A stretch of 64,000 nt of DNA from Chamaea fasciata (GCA_029207755.1 JARCOQ010000591.1:1-64000); one strand, 5' to 3'. Shown: positions 1-36,529, counted from the first letter of the stretch. Numbers and translations are program-made. Notes: generated by a model not told the origin, from the letters alone.

Positions 1-25073
<25,073 letters not shown>

Positions 25074-25097
25074 CGCTCCGCACGGCGCCGCGCGCGG

Positions 25098-25240
25098 TGA
25101 CGTCAGCACGCAGCGGCACGGGGCGGGGCCGCGCCTTTTGTGGGCAAAGCCACGCCCACCGCGCCGCGCTTTGTCCTCCCGCCCAGGCCCCGCCCATCAA
25201 CCGAGCCACGCCTACTCCGCGCCGAGGCCACGCCCATCTC
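25098..25240. promoter_or_regulatory. EHMT2 promoter candidates: CRE and CACCC/GC boxes
   Basis: Just upstream of the EHMT2 ATG there is a perfect cAMP-response palindrome TGACGTCA (25098-25105). It is followed by several KLF/Sp1-like boxes of the type GCCACGCCC or CCCCGCCC between about 25125 and 25240. No TATA box was seen, as expected for a housekeeping chromatin gene. The function is inferred from position and motif only. Confidence 0.5.
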
Positions 25241-27116
25241 TATCTTTTGGGAGGGGGTCCCCCCAAAACTCGCCCAAAACGCGTTTTTTCGGCTCAAAAA
25301 AACCCGCCCCGGATGAAAAAAAATAAATAAAACCCGCCCGAAGCAGCTTCTGAAACTTCTCTCAAATTCGTTTATTACAAAAAAAAAAAAAAAAGTCCAA
25401 AATAAATCTGCGCTGGGGGAGGGGGTCTCACATCCCTCCCCTCCCCCCAAATCAGAGTTTCAGGTGTCCTGGGACCCCCTCCCCCCCAAAAACATCCCCC
25501 AAAAAGGGATTCCCGCTTTCTCCGCTCTACCCCCCTCTACTGACCCCCTCCCCCCACCAAAACTCACCCGAATGTTTGGGTGCCCCCACCCCAAAACCTG
25601 CCCCCCCTCCCCCACACGCGCCACAGAGACCCCTCCCCTCAATTCCCCTCCCCCTCCCCGCCGCCATCACTAAACCCTAAAGGGGGGGTCCTAAAATCTA
25701 TGGGGGGGTGAGCAAAAAAAACCAAACCCTAAAATCCGGGGAGACCCCCCACCCCAATGTCCACCGAGGGCCTGGGACCCCCCAAACCCACCGTGGGAGG
25801 GAGGGGGGGCAGGTTTTGGGGACCCCCCCCCTTTATTTGGGGTCTCCTCCCGTCAGAGTACAGAAATTCGCTCCAAGTGAAAATTCCTTTTGCCCCAGGA
25901 ATCCCCCGGAACTCCAAAATTCTGATCGTTTTGGAGGGAGGGCCCCAAATCTGTCACCCGGGTGTCCCTGGACCTCCAAATCTGTCACCCGGGTGTCCCT
26001 GGACCCCCAAATTTATCATCCAGGGGCCCGGGAGGGGGGTCCAGTGACATCCATGACCCCAAATCTGTCACCTGGGTGACCCTGGAGGGGGGTCCAGTGA
26101 CACCCCCCTTCGCTCCAAAGCGGATCCAGGTGTCCGGGAGCCGTCCCTCATCACCTCGGGGTCACTTCCCGTCACCTCGGGGTCACCTCGGGGTCACTCC
26201 TGACCGCTTTGAGCTCGTTGCCATCGCCCCGGTGGTCACTTCCTCTGTGTCCAGCAGCGACTCCACCGTCCAGCGGTCACTCCCCTCACTTCGGGGTCAC
26301 TCCCCTCACTTTGGGGTCCGTCTCCATCACTTTGGGGTCACTCCTGACCACTTGGGGGTCACTTCGGGGTCACTCCCCTCACTTTGGGGTCCGTCTCCAT
26401 CACTTCGGGGTCAGTCCCCACCACTTTGGGGTCATTTTCTGTTGCTTTGGGGTCACTGCCATCACCCCGATGGTCACCCCTCTGTGTCCAGCAGCGACCC
26501 CACTGTCCAGTGGTCACTCCCCTCACTTTGGGGTCATTCCTGACCACTTTGGGGTCATTCCTGACCACTTTGGGGTCACTTTGGGGTCATCCCTGACCAC
26601 TTTGGGGTCACTTTAGGATCATTCCGGACTACTCTGAGCTCGTCGCCATCACCCCAGCGGTCACCCCCATGTGTCCAGCAGCGGCCCCACTGTCCAGTGG
26701 TCACTCCCCTCACTTTGGGGTCATTCCTGACCACTTTGGGGTCATTCCTGACCGCTTTAGGGTCACTTTGGGGTCATTCCTGACCGCTTTGGGGTCACTT
26801 TAGGATCATTCCCGACCGCTCTGAGCTCATCGCCGCCCCCCCAGCGGTCACCCCCCTGTGTCCAGCAGCGGCCCCACTGTCCAGCGGTCACTCCCCTCCC
26901 TCCGGGGCTCACCTCCTGTCACCCTGGGGTCCCTCCCAAGGCGTGTCCCTCCATCCCCCCCCCTCCCCTCACCCCCTCCACCACCACCCAGGGGCCGCCC
27001 CCTCCTCCTCACCCCGGGAGAGAACCCGGCGCCGCCTCGGAGCCGGGGGGAGAGACCACGACCAAACCGTCCTTCCCTCTCCCCCTCGCCGGGCCGGGCC
27101 CTCCCCCGCCGCGAGG
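25241..27116 (-). other. ZBTB12 3' UTR/intergenic, with AATAAA signals and repeats
   Basis: This stretch separates the ZBTB12 stop from the EHMT2 promoter. Minus-strand AATAAA signals are at 25832-25837 and 25371-25376; either could end ZBTB12. A 16-A run on the plus strand (about 25379-25394) abuts the second one. From about 26100 to 26930 it holds a tandem array built on short units such as TTTGGGGTCAC. A higher-order copy carrying GTGTCCAGCAGCG recurs four times, near 26250, 26485, 26670 and 26860. No coding gene was seen. Confidence 0.5.
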
Positions 27117-29128
27117 TCAGCGCAGCAGCACGCCGCCCTCGGCCGCGCCGGCTTCCAGCACGTTCTGGGCCGTGGTCTTGCCGTGCTGCTCCTTGAGGTG
27201 GCGGCGGATGGCCGGCTTGTGGGCGAAGCGCACGTCGCAGTAGGAGCAGCGGTAGGGCCGGGCGCCGCTGTGCAGGTTCAGGTGGTCGTGCAGGGTGGAT
27301 TTCTGCGTGAAGCTCTTGCCGCAGACGCCGCAGCCGTGCGATTTGACGCCGCGGTGCACGTTCATGTGCCGGTTCAGGTTGCTGCTGTGGTTGAACTGCT
27401 TGCCGCAGCGCGGGCACATGAAGACGAAGTGCTGGGCCCGCATGTGGAACACCAGCTTCTCCACGCCCTGGAAGGCCTCGCCGCACTTCCCGCAGCGGGA
27501 GGAGGAGGAGGAGGACGAGGAAGGCGCGGCGGCGGCTGCCGTCGACGGCGCGGGTGTCCCCGAGGCTGCGGCGGCGCCGCCCGAGCTGCCGCCGGGCTCC
27601 TCGGCGGTGCCGCCGCCGCCGCCGCCGGGGAAGATGAGCAGCCCCTCGCCCTCGGCATCCTCGGCCAGGCTGTAACACGCCTTGACCACCCCGAGCTGAG
27701 GGGGACACTGCGGCTCCGCCTGCGCCGCCGCGCTGACCGCTCCGGCCGCCGCTCCGGCCGCCTCGGCCGCGGCCACGGCCGGCCAGGCGCGCGTCACCCT
27801 CCTCCTCCTCGGCGTCGCCGCCGGCTCCACCTGCGCGGGGGAGAGGCGAGCAGGGCAAAGGGAGAGCCCGTCGTTTATTGGAGCGCCGTTAAAGAGCTCT
27901 CCGCGCCCGCCACGGACCGCGGCGGAAACGATCCCCCCCTCGCCGCCGCGACGCGCCGAGAAAAGCTCCCGGGACAACCGGAAACGAGCAAAGGCGGCGA
28001 GAAAGCCAAACCGAGGAGAAGCTTCCAGGCGCGGTTTGCCCGGCAAAAGACTCCGAAAACGCGGAGAGAAAGGGAAGGCAGATTTGAGACGGGGCGGCGC
28101 GGGGCGGGCAGGAGGCGATCCGGCGGGGACGGGCTGAGCGCCAGCAAACCCAGCGACCCGAGGGACGGCGGAGGAGGCGACAGCTGCGGGCGTCGAGGAT
28201 CCCGACGCGGAGCGCCGGGGCGGCGCGGAAAGGCCGCGGGACCGCGAACCGAGAGCGCGCCACGCAACAACAGGAGACAAACGCGCCAGGACCTTTGCTC
28301 CTCACGCCCTTCCCTCTCACCTTGGCTCCCGCCTCTTACCTGTTTCCACTCACCTGCTTCCTCTTACCTGTTACCTCTGACCTCTCACTTGTCTCCTCTA
28401 ACCTCTAACCTCTCCCCTATCTCCTCTCCCATCCCCTCTCCCCTGTCCCCTCTCCCCTGTCCCCTCTCACCTGTCCCCTCTCCCCTGTCCCCCCTCCCCT
28501 CTCTTTGGGTCCTCCCTCCAGCCCAGGCAGGCGGCCCAAGCGAATCCCTTCTACTTCCGACCCCCACAACCACACCCGGCCTTCCCGAAGCGCCGCGGGC
28601 GTCGCAGAGCCCCGCACAGGCGCGTCCCCCGCCCCGCCCCGCGCGCACCTTCACTATGCACACGTCGGGCGCCGCGTCCTCCTCGTCCTCCTCGTCCTCG
28701 TCCTCCTCGGGCTTGGCGGGCACGGCGGGGGCGGCGGGAGGCGGCTGGATGAACCTGGCCAGCGCCCCCCGGCACCGCTCCACCACGTGCTCCATCTGCA
28801 GGTAGCTGGCGGCCGTCAGGTAGTTCACCAGGTCCCTGCCGGCGAACTCGAGGGCGCCGGTGTAGCAGGAGAGCAGCAGGTCGGCCAGCACGCGGGCGCT
28901 GTGCGCCAGGGACACGCGCAGCTCGGCCGCCGGGTTCAGCAGGAACTGGTCCCGCAGGAACGGGGAGCAGGCGGCCAGGATGACGCGGTGGCCGCGGAAG
29001 CGGAGGCTCCGCGCCACGATGGTGACGTCGCAGAAACGCTCCTCGGCGCGCAGCCGCGTCATGGAGCGCAGCGCCGCCGCCTCGTGGCCCGGCAGCTGGA
29101 AACGGAGAACCTCGGCGCACGACGACAT
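27117..29128 (-). CDS. ZBTB12: ZBTB12, BTB/POZ and C2H2 zinc-finger transcription factor
   Basis: Predicted nuclear DNA-binding repressor. Two coding exons: 28649-29128 (start [17 protein letters not shown]) and 27117-27830 (starts VEPAATP, stop TGA at 27119-27117), joined in phase 0 at an AAG/GTGCGC donor and a GCGCAG acceptor. The BTB domain (about residues 20-130) has [32 protein letters not shown] and [11 protein letters not shown]. An acidic linker ends DVCIVK. Four C2H2 fingers lie at the C-terminus, including [19 protein letters not shown] and [19 protein letters not shown]. The tail [14 protein letters not shown] closely matches human. The product is 397 residues against 459 in human; the difference lies in the low-complexity middle. 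Position next to EHMT2 in the same orientation matches mammalian class III order. Confidence 0.96.
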
Positions 29129-29149
29129 GCCGGGGGCCGCGGGGCGGCG

Positions 29150-30075
29150 GGGGGCGGGGGACGGGGACTGGGATGGACTGGGGGGACTGGGAGGGACTGG
29201 GGGGACTGGGGGGGACTGGGGGGACTGGGATGGACTGGGGGGACTGGGGGGACTGGGACTGGGGGGGACTGGGGGGGACTGGGGGGACTGGGACTGGGGG
29301 GGACTGGGATGGACTGGGGGGACTGGGGGGACTGGGACTGGGGGGGACTGGGGGGACTGGGGGGACTGGGACTGGGGGGGACTGGGATGGACTGGGGGGA
29401 CTGGGGGGACTGGGACTGGGGGGGGACTGGGGGGGACTGGGGGGACTGGGACTGGGGGGTAGTGGGGGGGACTGGGACGACTGGGAGGGACTGGGGGGGA
29501 CTGGGAATGGAGTTATGCGCACTGGGGGGGACTGGGAATGGAGCTATGGGGACTGGGAGGGACTGGGAGGAGATCTGGAGATACTGGGAGGGACTGGGAG
29601 GGACGAGGGGCCACTGGGAGGGACTGGAGGCAGGGACGTGGGGCCTGGGGAGCGCTGTGGGAGCGGTGGCAAGGGGGGCGGGAGGGACTGGGAGGGACTG
29701 GGAGGGACTGGGAGAGGCGATGTGGGAACTGGGCGGGTCCCTGAAGGAACAGCGGGGAGCACTGGGAGCACTGGGAGCACTGGGAAGGGTCACTGGGACA
29801 GCTGAGAGGGGGCCCCCGTGGGACTGGGAGCACTGGGAAGGGCAGGAAGGGTTACTGGGAGCACTGGGGGCAAGGGAGGGAGAGCAAGGAGCACTGGGAG
29901 GGTCACTGGGAGTTACTGGGAGCACTGGGGGGGGTCACTGGGAGTCACTGGGAGCACTGGGGGGGTCACTGGGAGCACTGGGAGGTCACTGGGAGCACTG
30001 GGGGGGTCACTGGGAGCACTGGGGGGGTCACTGGGGGGTCACTGGGAGCACTGGGGGGTCACTGGGGGCCGCTGG
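29150..30075. repeat. ACTGGGAGC/ACTGGGGGG minisatellite upstream of ZBTB12
   Basis: Tandem array of units such as GGGACTGGGG, grading into GGGAGCACTGGGAGGTCACT from about 29750. It begins 20 bases upstream of the ZBTB12 ATG, so it probably overlaps the 5' UTR or core promoter. It is the reverse complement of the CCCAGTCC-type units in EHMT2 intron 7, CDSN-like intron 1 and CFB intron 16. No gene was seen in it. Confidence 0.85.
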
Positions 30076-30177
30076 TGCCTCGCTGGTGCCGCTTACTGGG
30101 AGCACTGGTGTGTGTGGGGGGCTCCGGCAGTCACGTGGCTGCACCTGCCGGGGGGGGAGGAAGACCAGGCCGCGCTG

Positions 30178-30185
30178 TGACGTCA
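30178..30185. promoter_or_regulatory. CRE palindrome TGACGTCA upstream of ZBTB12
   Basis: A perfect CREB/ATF palindrome at the start of a GC-rich, CpG-containing stretch about 1 kb upstream of the ZBTB12 ATG. It is a candidate ZBTB12 promoter element. The assignment is positional only. Confidence 0.4.
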
Positions 30186-30409
30186 CGGCGCGCGCCCCCC
30201 CCGCCATTCCCTCCCCCACCCCTTCCCCTCCCCCCCCACCCCGGGCCCTCCCTCTCCCCTCCCCCACCCCCTCACGGGCCCCTCCCCCGCCCCCCGGGCC
30301 CCCCCCGGGGCCGTGTCCCCCCCGCCGCCGTTACCGCCTGAGCCGCGGGCCCGCGGCAGCGCCGGGCCTGGGGCAGCGAGCGAGGCACCGAGAGGGAGGG
30401 AGGGGGCGC

Positions 30410-30930
30410 GCGCGGGGCATTGTGGGACACAGGAGGACCCGGCCACAGGCCCCCCTCACACGGGGCCGCGGGGCATTGTGGGACACAGGAGGACCCGGCC
30501 ACAGGCCCCCCCTCACACGGGGCCGCGGGGCATTGTGGGACACAGGCGGACCCGGCCTCGGACCCCCCTCACACGGGGCCGCGGGGCATTGTGGGACACA
30601 GGCGGACCCGGCCTCGGACCCCCCCTCACACGGGGCCGCGGGGCATTGTGGGACACAGGAGGACCCGGCCACAGGCCCCCCTCACACGGGGCCGCGGGGC
30701 ATTGTGGGACACAGGAGGACCCGGCCACAGGCCCCCCTCACGCGGGGCCGCGGGGCATTGTGGGACACAGGAGGACCCGGCCACAGGCCCCCCTCACACG
30801 GGGCCGCGGGGCATTGTGGGACACAGGCGGACCCGGCCACAGGCCCCCCTCACACGGGGCCGCGGGGCATTGTGGGACACAGGCGGACACCCCGCCCGCA
30901 CAGAGCCGCGGAGCATTGTGGGACGCAGGC
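30410..30930. repeat. 56-57 bp tandem array with a CATTGTGGGACAC core, about 10 copies
   Basis: Ten near-identical units. The CATTGTGGGA core recurs at 30418, 30474, 30531, 30587, 30644, 30700, 30756, 30812, 30868 and 30914 (spacing 46-57, mostly 56-57). Units differ mainly at GGAGGACC versus GGCGGACC and at ACAGGCCC versus TCGGACCC. The last unit is diverged and runs into a CRE. Each unit is CpG-rich and unlike the neighbouring short-unit minisatellites. Confidence 0.9.
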
Positions 30931-31200
30931 GGACTCGTGACGTCAGGGGCGAGCGCCGCCGCGGCGCCGTCGCCATGGGGACGGGTTTAAAAATGGCGGG
31001 AAAGTCGGGCCGGGAGGAAACGGGTGAAAAACTCGCCGCAGACACCGGCCGAGCCCGAAACTCCGTCAGATGTTCGCACCGGAGCGAGGTCTTCGCAAAA
31101 CTCGCTCGGGGCCGGCCTCAAATCCCCGCCACACGGGCCAAACCCGGCCCCGAAACCCGCGAGCGGCGGCGCCTCCTGAGGACGTCCGGGGACAGCGGTG
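30930..31200. promoter_or_regulatory. CpG-rich promoter-like segment with CRE and YY1-type site
   Basis: Non-repetitive CpG-rich sequence. It has TGACGTCA at 30937-30944 and AAAATGGCGG at 30990-30999, which resembles the YY1 consensus. It resembles a TATA-less promoter, but I recognise no gene starting here on either strand. It could be a distal ZBTB12 promoter, an alternative promoter or an unrecognised non-coding transcript start. Confidence 0.4.
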
Positions 31201-31800
31201 CCACTGCCTGGGGACACCTGGGGACACCTGGGACACACCTGGGGACACCTGGGGACATCTGGGGACACACCTGGGGACACACCTGGGGACACCTGGGAAC
31301 ACACCTGGGGACACACCTGGGGACACACCTGGGGACACACCTGGGGACACCTGGGGACACCCCTGGGGACACCTGGGGACACCCCTGGGGACACCCCTGG
31401 GGACACCTGGGGACACCCCTGGGACACACCTGGGGACACACCTGGGGACACACCTGGGGACACCCCTGGGGACACCTGGGGACACCCCTGGGGACACCCC
31501 TGGGGACACCTGGGGACACCCCTGGGGACACCTGGGGACACCCCTGGGGACACCCCTGGGGACACCCCTGGGGACACCCCTGGGACACACCTGGGGACAC
31601 ACCTGGGGACACCTGGGGACACCCCTGGGGACACCTGGGGACACCTGGGGACACCCCTGGGGACACCTGGGGACACCCCTGGGACACACCTGGGGACACA
31701 CCTGGGGACACCTGGGGACACCCCTGGGGACACCTGGGGACACCTGGGGACACCCCTGGGGACACCTGGGGACAGCGGTGGCGCTCCTCGGGGACACCTG
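31200..31800. repeat. CTGGGGACAC minisatellite
   Basis: Tandem units of 10-12 bases (CTGGGGACAC with AC or CC insertions). The same family fills CFB introns near 57.2-57.9 kb and 60.1 kb. The open frames across it are repeat translations, not genes. The flanks to about 32280 are GC-rich with GGGGACAGCGGTGGC repeats at 31190, 31770, 31855 and 31905. Confidence 0.85.
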
Positions 31801-32284
31801 GGCATGCCCAGTGATGATGGTGGCACATCTTGGGGACATCCGAGGACACCTGGGGACAGCGGTGGCGCTTTTGGGGGACATTTATTGCTCTGAGGGGTGT
31901 CGGGGACAGCGGTGGCACCGCCTGGGGACACCTGGGGACACCCGGGGGCCCCTGCGGGTGCCCGGGGACGATGGTGGCACCTCTCGGGGCCCCCCCGCGC
32001 TCGGTGTCGCCGGCCCGGGGGTCTCAGCGGGCCCCGCCCCCGCCCCGTGTCCCCTCTGTCGCCGCTGTCGCCGCGGGCGGGGCCGCGTCCTTGTCGCCGC
32101 TGTCGCCGCTGTCGCCGCGGGGCCAGGCGGGCAGGGGCGGCCACGGGGCCAGGGGGAGCCCCGGGGGGGGAGGGGCTCGGCCCCGGGGGGGGAGGGGCGG
32201 GCCTTGGGGGGGGGAGGCCGGGGGGGGGGGAGGGGCGGCGGTCGGACATGGCTGCGGGGGGGGCGGGACAGAGGGGACACCAGT

Positions 32285-32730
32285 GAGAACCAGTCACCTC
32301 CAGTGTGGTCCCAGTCCCGCCCAGTGACCCCCAGTGCCCTCCCAGTGACCCCCAGTGACCCCCAGTGCCCTCCCAGTAACCCCAGTGTCCTCCCAGTGTC
32401 CCCCAGTGCCCACCCAGTGTCCCCCAGTGCCCTCCCAGTGTCCCCCAGTGTCCTCCCAGTGTCCCCCAGTGCCCACCCAGTGTCCCCCAGTGCCCTCCCA
32501 GTGTCCCCCAGTGTCCTCCCAGTGCCCCCCAGTGCCCTCCCAGTGCCCTCCCAGTGCCCTCCCAGTGCCCCCCAGTGTCCCCCAGTGCCCTCCCAGTGAC
32601 CCCCAGTGCCCCCCAGTTTGGTCTCAGTTTGGTCCCAGTGTCCCCAGTGTCCCCCAGTTTGGTCCCAGTTTGGTCCCAGCGCCCTCCCAGTTCCTCCCAG
32701 TCCTCCCCAGTACCTGCCAGCGCTGCCGGT
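32285..32730. repeat. CCCAGTGCCCTCCCAGTGTCC minisatellite (10-11 bp units)
   Basis: Tandem CCCAGTGTCC/CCCAGTGCCCT units in intergenic DNA between ZBTB12 and the CDSN-like gene. From 32730 to 33230 there is unique GC-rich sequence in which I see no gene. Confidence 0.8.
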
Positions 32731-33231
32731 CCCTCCTGCGCCGCACTGGGAGCACTGGGATCAAACTGGGAGCACTGGGAGGGTCCCCCGGTCTCTTAAA
32801 GGCTCCGGGGGGGGGGAGGGGCGAGGGGTCCCCCCAGGCGGGGGTGGGGGGAGGGGCCGTGACTCAGTTCCCGGCATTCCCTGCGCCGCGGGGGGGGGGT
32901 GGGGAGGTTTTGGGGACCCCCCCCCGGACCAAATTTGGGGTGTCTCAGGTGTGACCCCCCCCCCCCCCAGATTTTGGGACATTCCAGGTGTGTCCCCCCC
33001 AAGTTCGGTATGTCCCAGGTGTGCGCCCCCGAAATTTGGGACAATCGGGGTGGGAACCCCCAAATTCCGGCGGTTCCAACCCGGGCGTGGCCCCCCAAAA
33101 GCGGGGAAGGTCCCGGGCGGGGAACCGGCTGTACTGGGAGCACTGGGAGCGCTGGTTCGGGGGGGCGGGGCCGCGGTTCCGCCCATGGCAGGGGGAGGGG
33201 ATTCCTGGGGTGGGGGCGGGGCTGGGAGTGT

Positions 33232-33742
33232 CCCCAGGGATGTCCCCAGGCCGTTCCCAGCGTCCCCAGGGATGTCCCCAGGCCGTTCCCAGCGTCCCCA
33301 GGGATGTCCCCAGGCCATTCCCAGTGTCCCCAGGGATGTCCCCACGCCATTCCCAGTGTCCCCAGGGATGTCCCCAGGGATGTCCCCAGGCCGTTCCCAG
33401 TGTCCCCAATGATGTCCCCAGGCCGTTCCCAGTGTCCCCAGGGATGTCCCCAGGCCATTCCCAGTGTCCCCAGGGATGTCCCCAGGCCATTCCCAGTGTC
33501 CCCAGGGATGTCCCCACGTCATTCCCAGTGTCCCCAGGGATGTCCCCAGGCCATTCCCAGTGTCCCCAATGATGTCCCCAGGCCGTTCCCAGTGTCCCCA
33601 GGGATGTCCCCAGGCCATTCCCAGTGTCCCCAGTGATGTCCCCAGGCCGTTCCCAGCGTCCCCAGGGATGTCCCCACGCCGTTCCCAGCGTCCCCAGGGA
33701 TGTCCCCAGGCCGTTCCCAGTGTCCCCAGTGTCCCCAGTCTG
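33232..33742. repeat. Minisatellite of about 32-33 bp downstream of the CDSN-like gene
   Basis: About 15 units containing CCCAGGGATGTCCCCAGGCC, with variants such as AATGATGTC. The array ends about 40 bases short of the CDSN-like polyadenylation signal. Confidence 0.85.
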
Positions 33743-33778
33743 CGGTGACAGTGACGAGGCCGACGCCGGATCCGAGGC

Positions 33779-33784
33779 TTTATT
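33779..33784 (-). terminator. AATAAA polyadenylation signal of the CDSN-like gene
   Basis: TTTATT on the plus strand, i.e. AATAAA on the gene strand, 56 bases past the stop codon at 33842-33840. This gives a very short 3' UTR. Confidence 0.7.
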
Positions 33785-33839
33785 TGGGATCCACTGGAAT
33801 CCTCTGGGATCCCTTTGGGATCCGTCCAGGACCCCTCCT

Positions 33840-36357
33840 CTATTTCCGGCAGCCCCCGCACCCGTCCCCGTCCCTGTCACTGGATCCCTGACTGGATCCC
33901 TGGTTGGATCCCTGATTGGATCCCTGGGCAGATCCCAGGGCAGACCCAGCCCCGGCTCCCTGACCGGATCCCTCCTGAGCAGATCCCAGGGCGGATCCGG
34001 CCCTGGCGCCCTGGGTGGATCCCGGGGCAGATCCCGGGGCGGATCCCGGCCCCCGGCGGACGGGGATGTAGCCCCCGAGGCGGGCGGGGTCGCGCAGCCC
34101 CGGCACGAAGGGGATCCCGGGGTTCTTGTAGCCGGGGCGCTGCCGGGAGCCCAGGGATCCCCCGGAGGATCCGCCGAAGGATCCCCAGTCCCCTCCGGAG
34201 GATCCCGAGCCCCCGTAGGACCCTGAGCTGCCCCCATAGGATCCCGACCCGCCCCCATAGGATCCTGAGCTGCCCCCATAGGATCCTGGACCGCCCCCGT
34301 AGGATCCCGGCCTGCCCTGAGATCCCGATCCACCCCCATAGGATCCTGACCCGCCCCCATAGGACCCTGGACCGCCCCCATAGGACCCTGGACCACCCCC
34401 ATAGGACCCTGGACCACCCCCATAGGACCCTGAGCTGCCCCCGTAGGATCCTGGACCGCCCCCATAAGACCCTGAGCTGCCCCCATAGGATCCCGGCCTG
34501 CCCTGAGATCCTGATCCCCCATAGGACCCTGACCCACCCCCATAAGATCCCGGTCTACCCTGAGACCCCGACCCTCCATAGGATCCTGATCCTCCTCCGT
34601 AGGATCCCAAATCGCCCCCATAAGATCCCAACCCCCCATAAGATCCCGGTTTTCCATGGGATCCCGGCCTGCCCTGGGATCCTGATCCACCCCCGTAGGA
34701 TCCCGATCCTCCTCCATAGGATCCCGGTCTTCCCCCGTAGGATCCCGGCCTGCCCTGGGATCCCGACCCTCCATAGGATCCTGACCCACCGTAGGATCCT
34801 GACCCACCGTAGGATCCCGGTCCACCCCCGTAAGATCCCGGTTTTCCATGGGATCCCGGCCTGCCCTGGGATCCCGACCCTCCTCCGTAGGATCCTGATC
34901 CACCCCCGTAAGATCCCAGCCCCCCATAGGATCCCGGCCTGCCCTGGGATCCCGATCCCCCGTAGGATCCCGAATCGCCTCCGTAGGATCCTCCATAGGA
35001 TCCCGCGTCATCCCCGTAGGATCCCGAGGATCCCCCGTAGGAGCCGGATCCGCCTCCCCCCTGGGATCCACTTCCCCCCTGGGATCCGGGTCTGCCCGAT
35101 CCGGATCCAGATCCGGGTCTTCCTGATCCAGATCCAGGTCTGCCCGATCCAGATCCGGGTCTTCCTGATCCAGATCCAGGTCTGCCCGATCCGGATCCGT
35201 AGGACCCTGAGCTGGATCCCCCATAGGATCCCGAATTCCCATAGGATCCCGAATTCCCATAGGACCCCGATCCGCCCCCGTAGGACCCCGATCCGCCCCC
35301 GTAAGTCCCCGAATCTCCGGAGGATCCTGCGGTGCCGGAGGATCCCGAATTCCCAGAGGATCCCGATGCGCTTCCGGCCGATCCCGATCCGCCTCCAGAG
35401 GATCCCGGGTGTCCGCAGGCTCCCCCGGAGGATCCCAGACTTCCGGAGGACCCCCGGGAGGATCCGGATCCCAGCTGGGGGCTGAGGAACCCGAGCGGAT
35501 CCTTGCAGGGATCCACCCCGGCCGTCAGCGGGGTCAGCGCGGGGCCGGGGGCGGAGTCGCCGCGCCCGGAGGCGCCTGGGGGAGGTCAAAGGTCAGCCGG
35601 CTCCAGTATACACCAGTACGGACCAGTTTGGACCAGTACGGACCAGTTCCCAGCCCAGCCCATCCCGGTTCATCCCAGTTCATCCCAGTCCGTCCCAGTC
35701 CATCCCAGTCCCATCCCAGTCCATCCCAGTCCCAGCCCAGTTCATCCCAGTCCATCCCAATCCCATCCCAGTCCATCCCAATCCCATCTCAGTCCATCCC
35801 AGTCCCATCCCAGTCACCGCAGTCCCACCCAGATTCCGTATCCGTCATTCCCAGTCCCTCCCAAACTCCCTATCGCTCCATCTCCGTCCCTCCCAGTTCC
35901 TGTCCCAGTTTCCCTCCCTGACCCCGTCCCATTCCCCATTCCCAGTTCATCCCAGTCTCCCAAATCTCCAATCCCAGTCCCCCCAGTCCCCCCCAATCCT
36001 CTCCCAGTCCACCCCAGTCCCCCACATCCCCGTTCCCAGTGGCTCCAGTGCCCCCCGTCCATCCCAGTCCATCCCAGTTCCCCCCAGTCCTCTTCCAGTC
36101 CATCCCAGTCCCCCCATATCCCTGTTCCCAGTCCATCCCAGTCCCCCCAGTCCATCCCAGTCCCTCCCAATCCTCTCCCAGTCCATCCCAGTCCCCCATA
36201 TCTCCAATCCCAGTAACCCCAGTCCATCCCAGTCCCCCATATCCCCATTCCCAGTCCATCCCAGTCCATCCCAGTCCCTCCCAGTCCCCCCAGTCTCACC
36301 CAGCAGCAGCAGCAGCAGCAGCGCCACCAGGGGCCGGCAGGGCCCGGGCGGAGCCAT
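33840..36357 (-). CDS. CDSN: Corneodesmosin-like secreted Gly/Ser/Tyr-rich protein
   Basis: Two exons: 36300-36357 (MAPPGPCRPLVALLLLLLLG, a clear signal peptide) and 33840-35575, joined in phase 1; 597 residues. After the signal come ASGRGDSAPG and VDPCKDPLGF, close to the DPCKDP found near the N-terminus of mammalian corneodesmosin. A long array of GSYGG, GSGSYGG and GSQGRPGSYGG repeats follows (about residues 120-440). The tail has KNPGIPFVPGLRDPARLGGYIPVRRG, Gly/Ser/Gln repeats, and ends CGGCRK. The two-exon structure with exon 1 coding only the signal, the length (529 in human) and the MHC linkage support CDSN, an adhesive protein of cornified epidermis. Mammalian repeats are Ser/Gly without so much Tyr. 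Another glycine-rich cornification protein remains possible. Confidence 0.62.
34190..35330 (-). repeat. Coding minisatellite of the CDSN-like gene (15-bp based)
   Basis: Tandem units of the CCATAGGATCCTGAC type encode GSYGG on the minus strand. Every third to sixth unit is replaced by one encoding GSQGRPGSYGG or GSHGKPGSYGG. Unit lengths are multiples of three, so copy-number change keeps frame. The array is probably polymorphic in length. Confidence 0.85.
35590..36297. repeat. CCCAGTCCAT minisatellite in CDSN-like intron 1
   Basis: 10-12 bp units (CCCAGTCCATCCCAGTCC and variants) fill the single intron. This is the same unit family as EHMT2 intron 7. Confidence 0.85.
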
Positions 36358-36423
36358 CGGGGCCAGGTGGGGACAGGTGGGACCAGGTGGGGACAGGAGG
36401 GGACAGGAGGGGACCGGGGACAC

Positions 36424-36431
36424 CTTAAATA
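36424..36431 (-). promoter_or_regulatory. TATA box of the CDSN-like gene
   Basis: TATTTAAG on the gene strand, 67 bases upstream of the ATG. This fits a core promoter with a 5' UTR of about 35-40 bases. A TATA promoter suits a tissue-restricted structural gene. Confidence 0.6.
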
Positions 36432-36529
36432 GCCCAGGTGAGGGGGGAGGGGCCCAGGTGAGGGTGGGGGAGGGGCCCCGCCCACCCCAAAATCCTCTGA
36501 GTCACCGGGATTGACCCGCTTGGGGTGGG

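Noticed and set aside
25311..25395. Processed retrocopy or LINE tail at the 16-A run with AATAAA
   Set aside because: No coding homology or target-site duplication seen; opposite-strand AATAAA fits the ZBTB12 3' end better.
30420..31814. 464-codon plus-strand open frame beginning in the 56-bp array
   Set aside because: Nearly all of it is repeat translation (GHCGTQ and GDTWGH units). The short unique middle matches no family I recognise, and there is no splice or start context.
32249..32290. Plus-strand ATGGCTGCGGGG as the first exon of a new gene
   Set aside because: Opens only 12 codons before TGA, has no convincing donor, and lies in a GC-rich, low-complexity stretch.
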